Below the pieces are notes generated by a model. That model worked only from the letters and a program-made list of their open reading frames with translations, made no database searches and was not told the origin of the DNA. Position numbers and translations under genes: made by a program. From assembly GCA_045612185.1 (NCBI GenBank), contig JAZKYO010000120.1:1-14958 (forward strand): a DNA stretch of 14,958 bases, written 5' to 3'. Shown in pieces: positions 7,318 through 13,469 of this stretch (within the stretch, counting starts at the first letter, position 1; each line of letters begins with the position of its first letter). This DNA comes from RGIG8775 sp045612185. GTDB taxonomy: Bacteria; Bacillota; Clostridia; Oscillospirales; CAG-272.

Positions 7318-8238
7318 TCTTCTATCCTCCGTATTGTCTTTATGTTTATTTTTTTTAAATTGGTTTCTGTATTGATTTGGGGTCTTACCTATGTATGCGG
7401 AAAAGTTCTGATAAAAGGACGACACGTCCTTAAGTCCGCACTGCTTCACAATTATATCTATGTTTAAAGAGGTATCCTTAAGAAGCTCGCAGGCGTGATC
7501 CAAACGCAGATTTTTAAGATACTGCGAAAACTTTTCGCCTGTATGGCGCATAAACAATCGGCTAAGGCTGGACTGACTTACAAACAGCGCATCCGCTACC
7601 ATTTCAAGCGTAAGCTCGCTGTCATAAAAGCGTTCCATAAGCAAGCTTACCGCCGCCGACATAATTCTCAGCTCGCCCTGCTGGTCGTCGGTTATATTCT
7701 GTATAGTATTGCTGACGTATCTTCCAAGCGTGATAAGCAACAGCGAGAGGTAAGCCTCAACCGAGCGTCTCTGCTCTCTTTTTTCCTCAGCAATCTCTTC
7801 AACAAGCTCGTCAAACAGACCGTTGACCTTGTTAAGCGTTTGCGTATTAAGCCGCGCATATGAGATTACCGAGTTATCGTAAAAAGCGCCAAAGCAGTAA
7901 TTTGGGGATTCTCTTGTTGCTACTTCCTTACCGAACCAATCGCAAAGGTCAAACAAAAATCGCCTTGCTTTAAGCTCTCCGCCATCCTCTGACAGAAAAT
8001 ACTCGTGCGTAAGATGAGAGGGGATAAGAAACACGTCTCCCGCCTCGCACGGAATTATCTGCCCCAACACCTTAAGGTTTCCCTTTCCGGAAACCACCAC
8101 GCTTATTTCCATAAGGTCATTTACAAACGCTTGGGAATAAGACGGCTCATCGGCATTGCAGATTATTACGTCGTAATAAAGCGGTGCGTCACGCAAGACC
8201 TCAGATTTGTTCAAACGCAAAAAGCCTGCCTTGTTCAT
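6682..8238 (-). CDS. AraC-family regulator, open in frame into the corrinoid protein (possible 518-residue fusion)
   Basis: Residues about 1-130 form a cupin-like sensor (EISVVVSGKGNLKVLGQ, then EAGDVFLIPSHLTHEY). A linker follows, and then two AraC helix-turn-helix motifs at about 195-300 (LTLEMVADALFVSQSSLSRLF; CGLKDVSSFYQNF; GKTPNQYRNQF). AraC proteins normally end at this point. Here the frame continues through eleven lysine- and charge-rich codons (KHKDNTEDRR region) into the full corrinoid protein at residue 308. That linker contains the corrinoid gene's ribosome binding site, so it looks like former intergenic DNA. One extra A in the 8-A run would give TAA at once; one fewer would end the frame 15 nt into the next gene. 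The regulator is promoter-proximal and probably controls this operon in response to the methylated substrate. AraC identity is certain; whether the fusion is real is open. Confidence 0.85.
   Translation of the reverse strand: MNKAGFLRLNKSEVLRDAPLYYDVIICNADEPSYSQAFVNDLMEISVVVSGKGNLKVLGQIIPCEAGDVFLIPSHLTHEYFLSEDGGELKARRFLFDLCDWFGKEVATRESPNYCFGAFYDNSVISYARLNTQTLNKVNGLFDELVEEIAEEKREQRRSVEAYLSLLLITLGRYVSNTIQNITDDQQGELRIMSAAVSLLMERFYDSELTLEMVADALFVSQSSLSRLFMRHTGEKFSQYLKNLRLDHACELLKDTSLNIDIIVKQCGLKDVSSFYQNFSAYIGKTPNQYRNQFKKNKHKDNTEDRRMVVLSEISENLQKGKSKIVKELVQQAIDEGMNPGEILEEGLLAGMSVIGEKFKNNEIYVPEVLVAARAMNMGAQILKPHLVASGIVATGRVCIGTVQGDLHDIGKNIVKMMMEGKGLEVIDLGTDVAAETFVKTAIEQECQIICCSALLTTTMGVMEEVVKAAEAAGIRDKVKIMVGGAPVNEDFCKKIGADCYTVDAASAADAAAEFCKG
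7325..7330 (-). promoter_or_regulatory. Internal ribosome binding site for the corrinoid gene
   Basis: GGAGGA on the minus strand, 7 nt before the ATG at 7317. It is among the strongest sites in the window and lies inside the open frame joining regulator and corrinoid protein, which argues for independent translation of the latter. Confidence 0.85.
7349..7356 (-). other. Run of eight A (coding strand) at the regulator-corrinoid junction
   Basis: The coding strand reads TTT AAA AAA AAT AAA. With nine A it reads TTT AAA AAA AAA TAA, a stop exactly where AraC proteins usually end. The run is a candidate for transcriptional slippage, or for a homopolymer length error in the sequence. Confidence 0.7.
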
Positions 8239-8281
8239 TGCCGACGCCCCCTTTCCGATTTATACAACTCTCGTTTTCTTT

Positions 8282-8311
8282 ATTATACCAAACTTTTCAC
8301 CCATGTGTCAA
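8282..8311 (-). promoter_or_regulatory. Consensus sigma-A-type promoter of the methyltransferase operon
   Basis: On the minus strand TTGACA (8306-8311) and TATAAT (8282-8287) are both perfect, separated by 18 nt. The expected transcript start is near 8275, leaving a leader of only about 35-40 nt before the ATG at 8238. That is too short for a cobalamin riboswitch. No convincing AraC direct-repeat operator was found by eye. Confidence 0.85.
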
Positions 8312-8378
8312 TCGGGCTGTCTTGCTTTTTTTAGTGATTTTGCAAGAAAACCATATAAATTCGGCAAAAAACATGAAA

Positions 8379-8400
8379 CCGACAAATTGTAGTTTGTCGG
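8379..8400 (-). terminator. Second hairpin downstream of the beta-helix gene
   Basis: A perfect 8-bp stem (8379-8386 with 8393-8400) has a 6-nt loop. On the minus strand it is followed by a T-rich stretch that includes six T. It lies just past the larger hairpin at 8408-8434 and may act with it in tandem. The core CAAACTACAATTT on the minus strand also appears on the plus strand at the window's left edge and near 149-161. Confidence 0.5.
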
Positions 8401-8407
8401 TGCGTAA

Positions 8408-8434
8408 AGGGGCTGAGTTAATGACTCAGCCCCT
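8408..8434 (-). terminator. Hairpin terminator of the beta-helix gene
   Basis: A perfect 11-bp GC-rich stem (8408-8418 with 8424-8434) has a 5-nt loop and starts 7 nt after the stop codon at 8442. Only a short T run (TTTACG) follows on the minus strand. The arm and loop sequences resemble the operon terminator at 179-208. Confidence 0.7.
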
Positions 8435-8441
8435 ATAATTA

Positions 8442-9743
8442 TTATACGTATTTGTCGTGAAGAACGTCGGTTATCTCAAACTTAATGGGGGTGGAGTTCT
8501 TCATTATAACCTCGCCCTCGCTCTTGGAAAGAATGGTGGGATCTGTAAATCCAGTCACGGTTACGTTCTCAAAGTATATTTGCTTGAACTTGTCGGCGTG
8601 CATAAAGGGTTTATCCTCAAAGCCCTCGCGTGCCGATATTTCTACGTCCTCAAGGCGAAGCGTGCAGGGCTCGTTCTCGTCGCAGTAAAGGTCGATGGGA
8701 AGTGAAACTCCTGTGCATTTGCAGTTTTTGAACGTGATATCCACAAGTGAGCGGTTGTGACACCACTGCTGTCCCCAACGAAGTCTGAAAAAGGAGTTGG
8801 GCTGCTCGAAAACGCAATTCTGCACTACGATATTCCCCTGGGGCTTTGTAACCTTTGCGGGATAGTCGCAGAAATAAAGGAAGGGGGTGTGCTGGGTGTG
8901 GCGGTGCGTCTCGTTTGTGGGAGCGGACGCCGCCTTATCCTCTTTTGAAAGACTTCCGCGGAAGCCGTAGGTAGAGGGCGCGTGGGTTGTGCAGCCGTCC
9001 ACAAGAATGTCGGTTCCGCCAAAACGAAGTGCGCTGCACGCGCAATCAAGGTAGCAGTTTCTTATCACCACGTTTTCGTTTGCAAAGCCCGCAATACAGT
9101 CGTCACCCGTGCGGAATTCGCAATCCTCTATAAGCACGTTTTTACAAATTCTCGTATGGAATCCGTCGTGACCGCCAAGCACGGTAAGGTCATGAGCGAA
9201 AATATTTTCGCACTTATTTATCGTATGCGCCCAGTTTGCGCTATCCTTTATAGTATATCCGCCAAACTCAAGGTTCTTGCAATAGGACATCTGAATAGCG
9301 TGAGGACCTCTGTACCCCTCCTCGCCGTTAGGATTATACACGTTGTTTCCGTTAATAATCGAATCCTTTTCACCGAGAATCTTTACGTTCTGAGCCTTAT
9401 AAACCTTTATAATAGCGTCATACCAATGACTAAGCACAAAATGCGCCTTGCCATAATCCTCGTCTATCTCCTTATCGGGATCAATAGGCTCTACTCTGTC
9501 CTCAAGAAAATGGGTATAATCTTCCGGATTTGTGCTTCCGTCAAGCACAGCGCCCGAAAGCATACGGAACGTAATATTTGAACGAAGTCTTATAGTTGCG
9601 GTCTTGAAAACTCCCGCCGGAACAACTACTTCTCCGCCGCCTGCCGCAAACGCTGCGTCTATGGCTGCCTGAATTTTGGCGGTCTGAAGCTCATCAGAGC
9701 CTGCTACTGCGCCGTAATCAACTATGTTATAAATCTGCTTCAT
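8442..9743 (-). CDS. GH28/pectate-lyase-like right-handed beta-helix protein, probably cytoplasmic
   Basis: The 433-residue protein begins NIVDYGAVAG, the usual opening of GH28 and pectate-lyase superfamily proteins, then AAIDAAFAAGGGEVVVPAG. The repetitive strand-turn pattern of a right-handed parallel beta-helix follows (IIKVYKAQNVKILG, NVLIEDCEF, NIVVQNCVF, DITFKNCKC). It keeps the GH28-like TGDDCIA with D214-D215, but reads GGHDGFH (190-196) where polygalacturonases have NTDG. I cannot find the GHG histidine or the R-x-K motif. There is no signal peptide, so it probably acts inside the cell on an oligosaccharide. The substrate is unknown; pectin-derived sugars are one guess. The start at 9743 has GGAGGAG just upstream, and it is a single-gene unit with its own promoter and terminator. 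Confidence 0.75.
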   Translation of the reverse strand: MKQIYNIVDYGAVAGSDELQTAKIQAAIDAAFAAGGGEVVVPAGVFKTATIRLRSNITFRMLSGAVLDGSTNPEDYTHFLEDRVEPIDPDKEIDEDYGKAHFVLSHWYDAIIKVYKAQNVKILGEKDSIINGNNVYNPNGEEGYRGPHAIQMSYCKNLEFGGYTIKDSANWAHTINKCENIFAHDLTVLGGHDGFHTRICKNVLIEDCEFRTGDDCIAGFANENVVIRNCYLDCACSALRFGGTDILVDGCTTHAPSTYGFRGSLSKEDKAASAPTNETHRHTQHTPFLYFCDYPAKVTKPQGNIVVQNCVFEQPNSFFRLRWGQQWCHNRSLVDITFKNCKCTGVSLPIDLYCDENEPCTLRLEDVEISAREGFEDKPFMHADKFKQIYFENVTVTGFTDPTILSKSEGEVIMKNSTPIKFEITDVLHDKYV

Positions 9744-9773
9744 AGTTCTCCTCCAAGGTTATTCATTGCTTTT

Positions 9774-9802
9774 AGTTTAACATTTTTGACATACAAAGTC
9801 AA
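9774..9802 (-). promoter_or_regulatory. Promoter of the beta-helix gene
   Basis: On the minus strand TTGACT (9797-9802) and TAAACT (9774-9779) are 17 nt apart, five and four matches to consensus. The expected transcript start is about 20-25 nt before the ATG at 9743. Confidence 0.6.
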
Positions 9803-9847
9803 GAGAAAAAGCGAAAATCCTAATTTTTTTCATTTTTTTTGCATATT

Positions 9848-9868
9848 CGGTATGTTATTATAATACCG
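9848..9868. promoter_or_regulatory. Inverted repeat over a TATAAT box, possible operator
   Basis: CGGTAT (9848-9853) and ATACCG (9863-9868) form a perfect 6-bp inverted repeat with a 9-nt spacer, overlapping TATAAT at 9859-9864. It lies between the divergent beta-helix and protease genes, 20 nt upstream of the protease promoter. No good -35 element accompanies this TATAAT, so a protein-binding site is as likely as a promoter. Confidence 0.4.
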
Positions 9869-9887
9869 TACTGTGAAAGGGCGTTTT

Positions 9888-9916
9888 TTGGTACACCGCC
9901 TATGATAAGATATAAT
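9888..9916 (+). promoter_or_regulatory. Promoter of the FtsH-like protease gene
   Basis: TTGGTA (9888-9893) and a perfect TATAAT (9911-9916) are separated by 17 nt. Transcription would start near 9923, a short distance before the AAAGGAAG ribosome binding site and the ATG at 9940. Confidence 0.65.
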
Positions 9917-9939
9917 TAAAAAAGAGAAAGGAAGAAAAT

Positions 9940-11202
9940 ATGAAAGAATTTGACTCTATTATAGGTTACGACAGCATCAAAGCCGAGCTTATCCGCGTAT
10001 GCGACATGATACGCAACCCCGAATTTTACGAAAGACTGGGCGCAAAGCTCCCTCGCGGAATCATTTTGTACGGAGACCCCGGTGTTGGAAAGACCACCAT
10101 GGCTGAGGCTTTTATAAAAGCTAGCGGTCGCCGCTCGGTAACGCTCAGGCGAAAGAAACCCAACGGAAATTTCATCAGAGAAATACAGGACTCCTTTGAC
10201 CGCGCCGCCGCTTGCTCCCCCTCTGTGCTTCTGCTTGAGGACCTTGACAAGTTTTCGGTTGAGGAATTCAGCTCCGAAGAGCTTGCTACTGTACAGTCCT
10301 GCATTGACGATTCCAAATGGCTTGACATCATTATCATAGCCACCGCCAACAGTATATCTCGTTTTCCCGCTTCCCTACTCAGGCGAGGTCGCTTTGACAA
10401 GCAATTGGAGCTGGAGTGTCCCACGGGAGAGGATGCCACGCTGATAGTCACCCATTACATGAAGCAGAAAGAGTTTGTAAACGACGTTAATTACGAGGAC
10501 GTTTCAAAGATGCTTCCGGGCAATTCCTGCGCCTTTCTCGAGTCTATAATCAACGACGCCGCCATTTACGCAGGCGCGGAGCGTTGCGAAAAAATAGAGC
10601 TGCGCCACATGGTAAGCGCAACTCTTAATGATGCTTATGGGGTGAAGGCCTCTACTAAACGCAGAAGTCTTGACGAGCTGAGGACGATTGCCTTCCACGA
10701 GGCAGGACACGCGGTTATATCCGAGCTTATAAAAGAAGGCAGCGTAGGAATTGTTTCTATATGTTCCGCGGACGAACACTCGCTTGGGGGCTTCTCATTG
10801 CGTTGCGAGCGTCTTGAAAGGCGCGCCCACGAAATTCTTGTTTCTCTTGGTGGGAAAGCCGCAACCGAGCTTGTATTCGGCAAGATTGCGTCGGGAACAT
10901 GGCACGACCTTGGCGACGCAATCCATAACATCAAGACAGCTACAACCGGCATTGGAACTTCCGGAACTTCTTTCCTCTCGCTTACGCATGACGACCCCTC
11001 TCCAACGCTTATGGCTGACCAAGAAAAAGTAATTCACGCTGAGCTTGAGCGCTATCTGTTCAAAGCCAAGGAGATTCTTGCGCAAAACCGCGAATTTCTC
11101 GATGCGATGGCAAATGCCCTGCTTGAAAAAGAGACCTTGCTTTTCTCTGACATCCGTGCCATTCGCGAAAGCTGCACCAAAGTACCGCCCATAATAGGAT
11201 AG
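9940..11202 (+). CDS. Soluble FtsH-like AAA+ zinc metalloprotease (AAA module plus M41 peptidase)
   Basis: Predicted ATP-dependent protease of 420 residues, shorter than FtsH because the N-terminal membrane anchor is absent. The AAA module has Walker A GDPGVGKT (45-52), Walker B VLLLED (96-101), the second region of homology with ATAN (134-137), and arginine fingers R148 and R151 (LLRRGRFD). The M41 domain has the zinc motif H253-E254-x-x-H257 (HEAGH) and the third-ligand candidate D323 in GTWHDLGDA. Both active sites therefore look intact. Walker B reads E-D rather than the usual D-E, as in Bcs1-type AAA proteins. No hydrophobic segment is present, so it should be cytosolic. The gene stands alone with its own promoter. 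Its substrate is not deducible. Family identity is firm; equivalence to FtsH itself is unlikely. Confidence 0.88.
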   Translation: MKEFDSIIGYDSIKAELIRVCDMIRNPEFYERLGAKLPRGIILYGDPGVGKTTMAEAFIKASGRRSVTLRRKKPNGNFIREIQDSFDRAAACSPSVLLLEDLDKFSVEEFSSEELATVQSCIDDSKWLDIIIIATANSISRFPASLLRRGRFDKQLELECPTGEDATLIVTHYMKQKEFVNDVNYEDVSKMLPGNSCAFLESIINDAAIYAGAERCEKIELRHMVSATLNDAYGVKASTKRRSLDELRTIAFHEAGHAVISELIKEGSVGIVSICSADEHSLGGFSLRCERLERRAHEILVSLGGKAATELVFGKIASGTWHDLGDAIHNIKTATTGIGTSGTSFLSLTHDDPSPTLMADQEKVIHAELERYLFKAKEILAQNREFLDAMANALLEKETLLFSDIRAIRESCTKVPPIIG

Positions 11203-11211
11203 TCCTCGGTC

Positions 11212-11340
11212 TCGCCGCATCTGGCGCACCTTGCGGTGGGCCTGTTGCCTTCGGCGTTCACGATTTGGGGATTGTGCTGACATAGCCGTCGCAATCCGAA
11301 AAACTCGGTTAGACACCTCGTTTTTCTGCGCATAAATGCG
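11212..11340 (+). repeat. Composite intergenic repeat, copy A
   Basis: This GC-rich stretch after the protease stop shares a 38-nt identical block (11290-11327) in direct orientation with 14802-14839. Its first part (around GCGGTGGGCCT) also resembles 14744-14755. The 38-nt block contains an imperfect hairpin, GAAAAAC pairing with GTTTTTC, which could act as a weak terminator for the protease gene. It is the first part of the gene-free stretch 11203-11597; the MITE-like element, its flank and a terminator fill most of the rest. Confidence 0.8.
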
Positions 11341-11346
11341 TTCGTT

Positions 11347-11490
11347 TGTAGGGACCGGCATCCTCGACGGTCCATGCAAACACAATTAAAATATCAAACA
11401 AAATGGTTGTTATATCAATTAAATTTGTTATACATAGCGATGCAAATTTCATTTGTGCCAAATGGACCGTCGAGGACGCCGGTCCCTACA
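11347..11490. mobile_element. MITE-like element with 29-bp terminal inverted repeats
   Basis: The ends 11347-11375 and 11462-11490 are inverted repeats matching at 28 of 29 positions, starting TGTAGGGACCGGC. They enclose an AT-rich core of 86 bp with no coding potential. The whole is 144 bp. I see no clear target-site duplication at its edges. One end of a second copy appears at 14900-14958, cut by the window edge. The structure fits a small non-autonomous transposable element or another palindromic intergenic repeat; no transposase gene is in the window. Confidence 0.75.
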
Positions 11491-11528
11491 ATGATATGTG
11501 CTAACACACCGACAAACACCAATTTGAA
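11432..11528 (+). repeat. Left arm of a 97-nt long inverted repeat
   Basis: This stretch, comprising the right half of the MITE-like element and 38 nt of flank, is the reverse complement of 14862-14958 with two mismatches and no gaps. The flank (TGATATGTGCTAACAC and onward) therefore travels with the element in both places, so it may belong to the repeat unit. Confidence 0.9.
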
Positions 11529-11550
11529 AAATCATTTCTGTTAATACGAA

Positions 11551-11581
11551 AGAAAACCTCGGTTTATAACCGAGGTTTTCT
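11551..11581. terminator. Bidirectional terminator after the DUF1576 gene
   Basis: A perfect 14-bp stem (11551-11564 with 11568-11581) has a 3-nt loop, with A-rich and T-rich ends. It begins 17 nt after the DUF1576 stop on the minus strand, and on the plus strand it could also catch readthrough from the protease gene. Confidence 0.88.
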
Positions 11582-11597
11582 TATTGCGTGCGAGGCA

Positions 11598-13040
11598 TCA
11601 AACGTCGTCCTCGTACTTTGGGGTAATTTTGTAAAAATCGAGAATAGGCAAGAGGACGAGGGCGGTGAGTCCCGCGGTAAAACCGCCGTTGTAAAGGACG
11701 AATCCACCGTGCATCGCTGCGGTCGACGTGCAGATTATCGCCGCCACAAAGCCTGCGAGAACTCCGATTTTCACGCCGTACTTACCCGCAAAGGGGCAAA
11801 GTCCGGTTGCGAAAGCCAGACCGTTTATGTAGGCTTGGGTTGAAAGCGTCCAGGTTATCTCGAATTTACTGAGCGCGCAGATAACCGAGGTCAGCGCAAA
11901 CAACGCGGTGTAACCAAGCACTATGGGGTACACGTTGCGAGGGTGCTGACCGTCCGACGAGAATGTAAGCGCGGCAAAAACCACGCCTACCGTCGCCCCC
12001 GTAAAACCGACTCCCTGCGGCAAAAACGGAATAAATTCGGGCAGAACAAAGACGATATTCAGGTATGCGAGGATACAAAATCCGTAAATGCCAAAGTTGA
12101 CAAGGCAAAGCGGCATTCCGAATTTGTCGGTAAAATCAGTGCCGTAACCCGTGCTTTTAAGCAGGGCGCGGTAGCCCCCAAAGCTTCTGCCGTTGAGGAA
12201 AAATCCCACAGCAAGCGTAAGCGCAAAAAGCAGAGCGAAAAATACGTTCATAAATCCTCTGTAAGCGTAAGGAAGCGCGTAATACTCAGGGTTTTCAATA
12301 ACGATTTTAGCGGGTGCGTCCACCCCAAGGGTACGGTACATAAAGGCATAGATAAAAATTCCGAGTATACCTATGGCAAGTCCCGCCTTGTACATATTGT
12401 AGCCTCGGTGCATAGCGGTAGTTCCGGGCAGTAGCGCGGGAACTACAAATCCGACAGCCAGCCCAAAAAGCACCGACATAATAATTCCCTCGACGGTAAC
12501 ACGTGTCTGGTCAGCGTTGAAAGTACCTATTGAATATCTGAACAGCATATCTCCCACAAAGGGCGCGAGAGCTGTGGAAAAAAACGCCACGTGCAAGTTC
12601 TCTCGGAAGCTCTTTTTCATCACCGCACAGAAAAGCAGGACGCCAAGAACCGACGGCCACATATTTATAAAATTAAGTCCGTAAAAGCCGTGCGCCACCA
12701 CAAGTAAGTAACCCGCAAATGTTGTGGACGTGGGCTTGGCGTGACTGACAAGCATAAGCAGATTGCAGGCAAAGCCGCAAATTGCCGCGTTGAAAAACGT
12801 GCTTCCAAGCCCCCCCAACGCGAAATAATCGGTGACAAGCTCGGAGGGCGAGGTCAGAATCCTTCGAAGATTCTCAAAAAACTCGCTTTCGCCCGTGTAC
12901 ACAGCCCCCGCAATCGAGGCGGCAAGAAAGGCTGCGCTGAGAAAGAGGGTATAGAAAAAAATAATCTTTCCTACCCTTCCGCCAAATCGGCAATTCTGTG
13001 CTTGGGGCGCTTCAAATTCTGTCTTTACTTCGGTAACCAT
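11598..13040 (-). CDS. DUF1576 family polytopic membrane protein
   Basis: The 480-residue protein is strongly hydrophobic throughout, with roughly twelve predicted membrane segments (the first at about 26-48, the last near 445-465). Conserved-looking loops include FSSDGQHPRN, GLCPFAGKYG and AAMHGGFVLYNGGFTAG near the C-terminus. I recognise it as DUF1576, a Firmicutes membrane family without an established function. Its glycine-rich small-residue segments resemble a transporter or channel, but that is inference. It starts 18 nt after the cytidine deaminase stop, with AGAGGA upstream of the ATG, so it is co-translated with cdd. That neighbour hints at nucleosides or another pyrimidine compound as cargo, only weakly. 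Confidence 0.75.
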   Translation of the reverse strand: MVTEVKTEFEAPQAQNCRFGGRVGKIIFFYTLFLSAAFLAASIAGAVYTGESEFFENLRRILTSPSELVTDYFALGGLGSTFFNAAICGFACNLLMLVSHAKPTSTTFAGYLLVVAHGFYGLNFINMWPSVLGVLLFCAVMKKSFRENLHVAFFSTALAPFVGDMLFRYSIGTFNADQTRVTVEGIIMSVLFGLAVGFVVPALLPGTTAMHRGYNMYKAGLAIGILGIFIYAFMYRTLGVDAPAKIVIENPEYYALPYAYRGFMNVFFALLFALTLAVGFFLNGRSFGGYRALLKSTGYGTDFTDKFGMPLCLVNFGIYGFCILAYLNIVFVLPEFIPFLPQGVGFTGATVGVVFAALTFSSDGQHPRNVYPIVLGYTALFALTSVICALSKFEITWTLSTQAYINGLAFATGLCPFAGKYGVKIGVLAGFVAAIICTSTAAMHGGFVLYNGGFTAGLTALVLLPILDFYKITPKYEDDV

Positions 13041-13058
13041 GATTTTTCCTCTGCTGTT

Positions 13059-13454
13059 TTATAAATTAAAGCTCTCGGGAAGTAACTGCGATAGCTTGAA
13101 TCGCTTAATTTCACGCCCATCGCAAAGCACCGTGCGGAGCTCTCCGTCCTTTGAAAATTCGGCAAGCGCCTGACGGCAAGCACCGCAAGGAGGGCAAAAA
13201 TCGCTTATTTCGCCCGCTCTGCCACCGACGACGGCAATAGCCTCAAACTCTCTTTTCCCTTTTGAAACCGCGGCAAAAAGCGCGCTGCGCTCGGCGCAAC
13301 AGGTAAGCGAATAGGAGGCGTTTTCCACGTTTGCGCCGAGAAAAACCTCGCCGTCAGCCGAGAGAAGCGCCGCCCCCACGCTAAAGCCCGAATAGGGCGC
13401 GTATGAATTGTTTCTTGCCTTGACGGCAAGCTCAACAAGCTCTCTGTCAGTCAT
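13059..13454 (-). CDS. cdd: Cytidine deaminase
   Basis: Deaminates cytidine and deoxycytidine to uridine and deoxyuridine in pyrimidine salvage, in the cytoplasm. The 131-residue length is that of the homotetrameric bacterial form. The substrate-binding ANVENASYSLT (41-51) is followed by the catalytic C53-A-E55 and the second zinc motif P89-C90-x-x-C93 (PCGACRQ); C53, C90 and C93 bind zinc and E55 is the proton shuttle. All catalytic residues are present. GGAGTGG precedes the ATG. The gene lies 15 nt after the beta-propeller gene and 18 nt before the DUF1576 gene, in the middle of a three-gene operon. Confidence 0.96.
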   Translation of the reverse strand: MTDRELVELAVKARNNSYAPYSGFSVGAALLSADGEVFLGANVENASYSLTCCAERSALFAAVSKGKREFEAIAVVGGRAGEISDFCPPCGACRQALAEFSKDGELRTVLCDGREIKRFKLSQLLPESFNL

Positions 13455-13469
13455 TTTTCCACTCCGTTT

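Noticed and set aside
8239..8281. Cobalamin riboswitch in front of the operon
   Set aside because: The leader after the consensus promoter is under 40 nt, far too short, and no B12-box-like sequence was seen.
8982..9581. 199-codon plus-strand frame opposite the beta-helix gene
   Set aside because: Antisense to a recognisable beta-helix protein, with no family motif of its own.
8442..9743. Active secreted polygalacturonase
   Set aside because: No signal peptide, and the NTDG, GHG and R-x-K catalytic elements of GH28 are missing, although the fold and the DD motif are similar.
10795..11385. Minus-strand frame whose N-terminal part resembles one at 14705-14950 (shared KTRCLTEFFGLR)
   Set aside because: The similarity comes from the 38-nt intergenic repeat read in the same frame at both places. 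Both frames extend into unrelated DNA, including the antisense of the protease gene, so a conserved peptide is unlikely.
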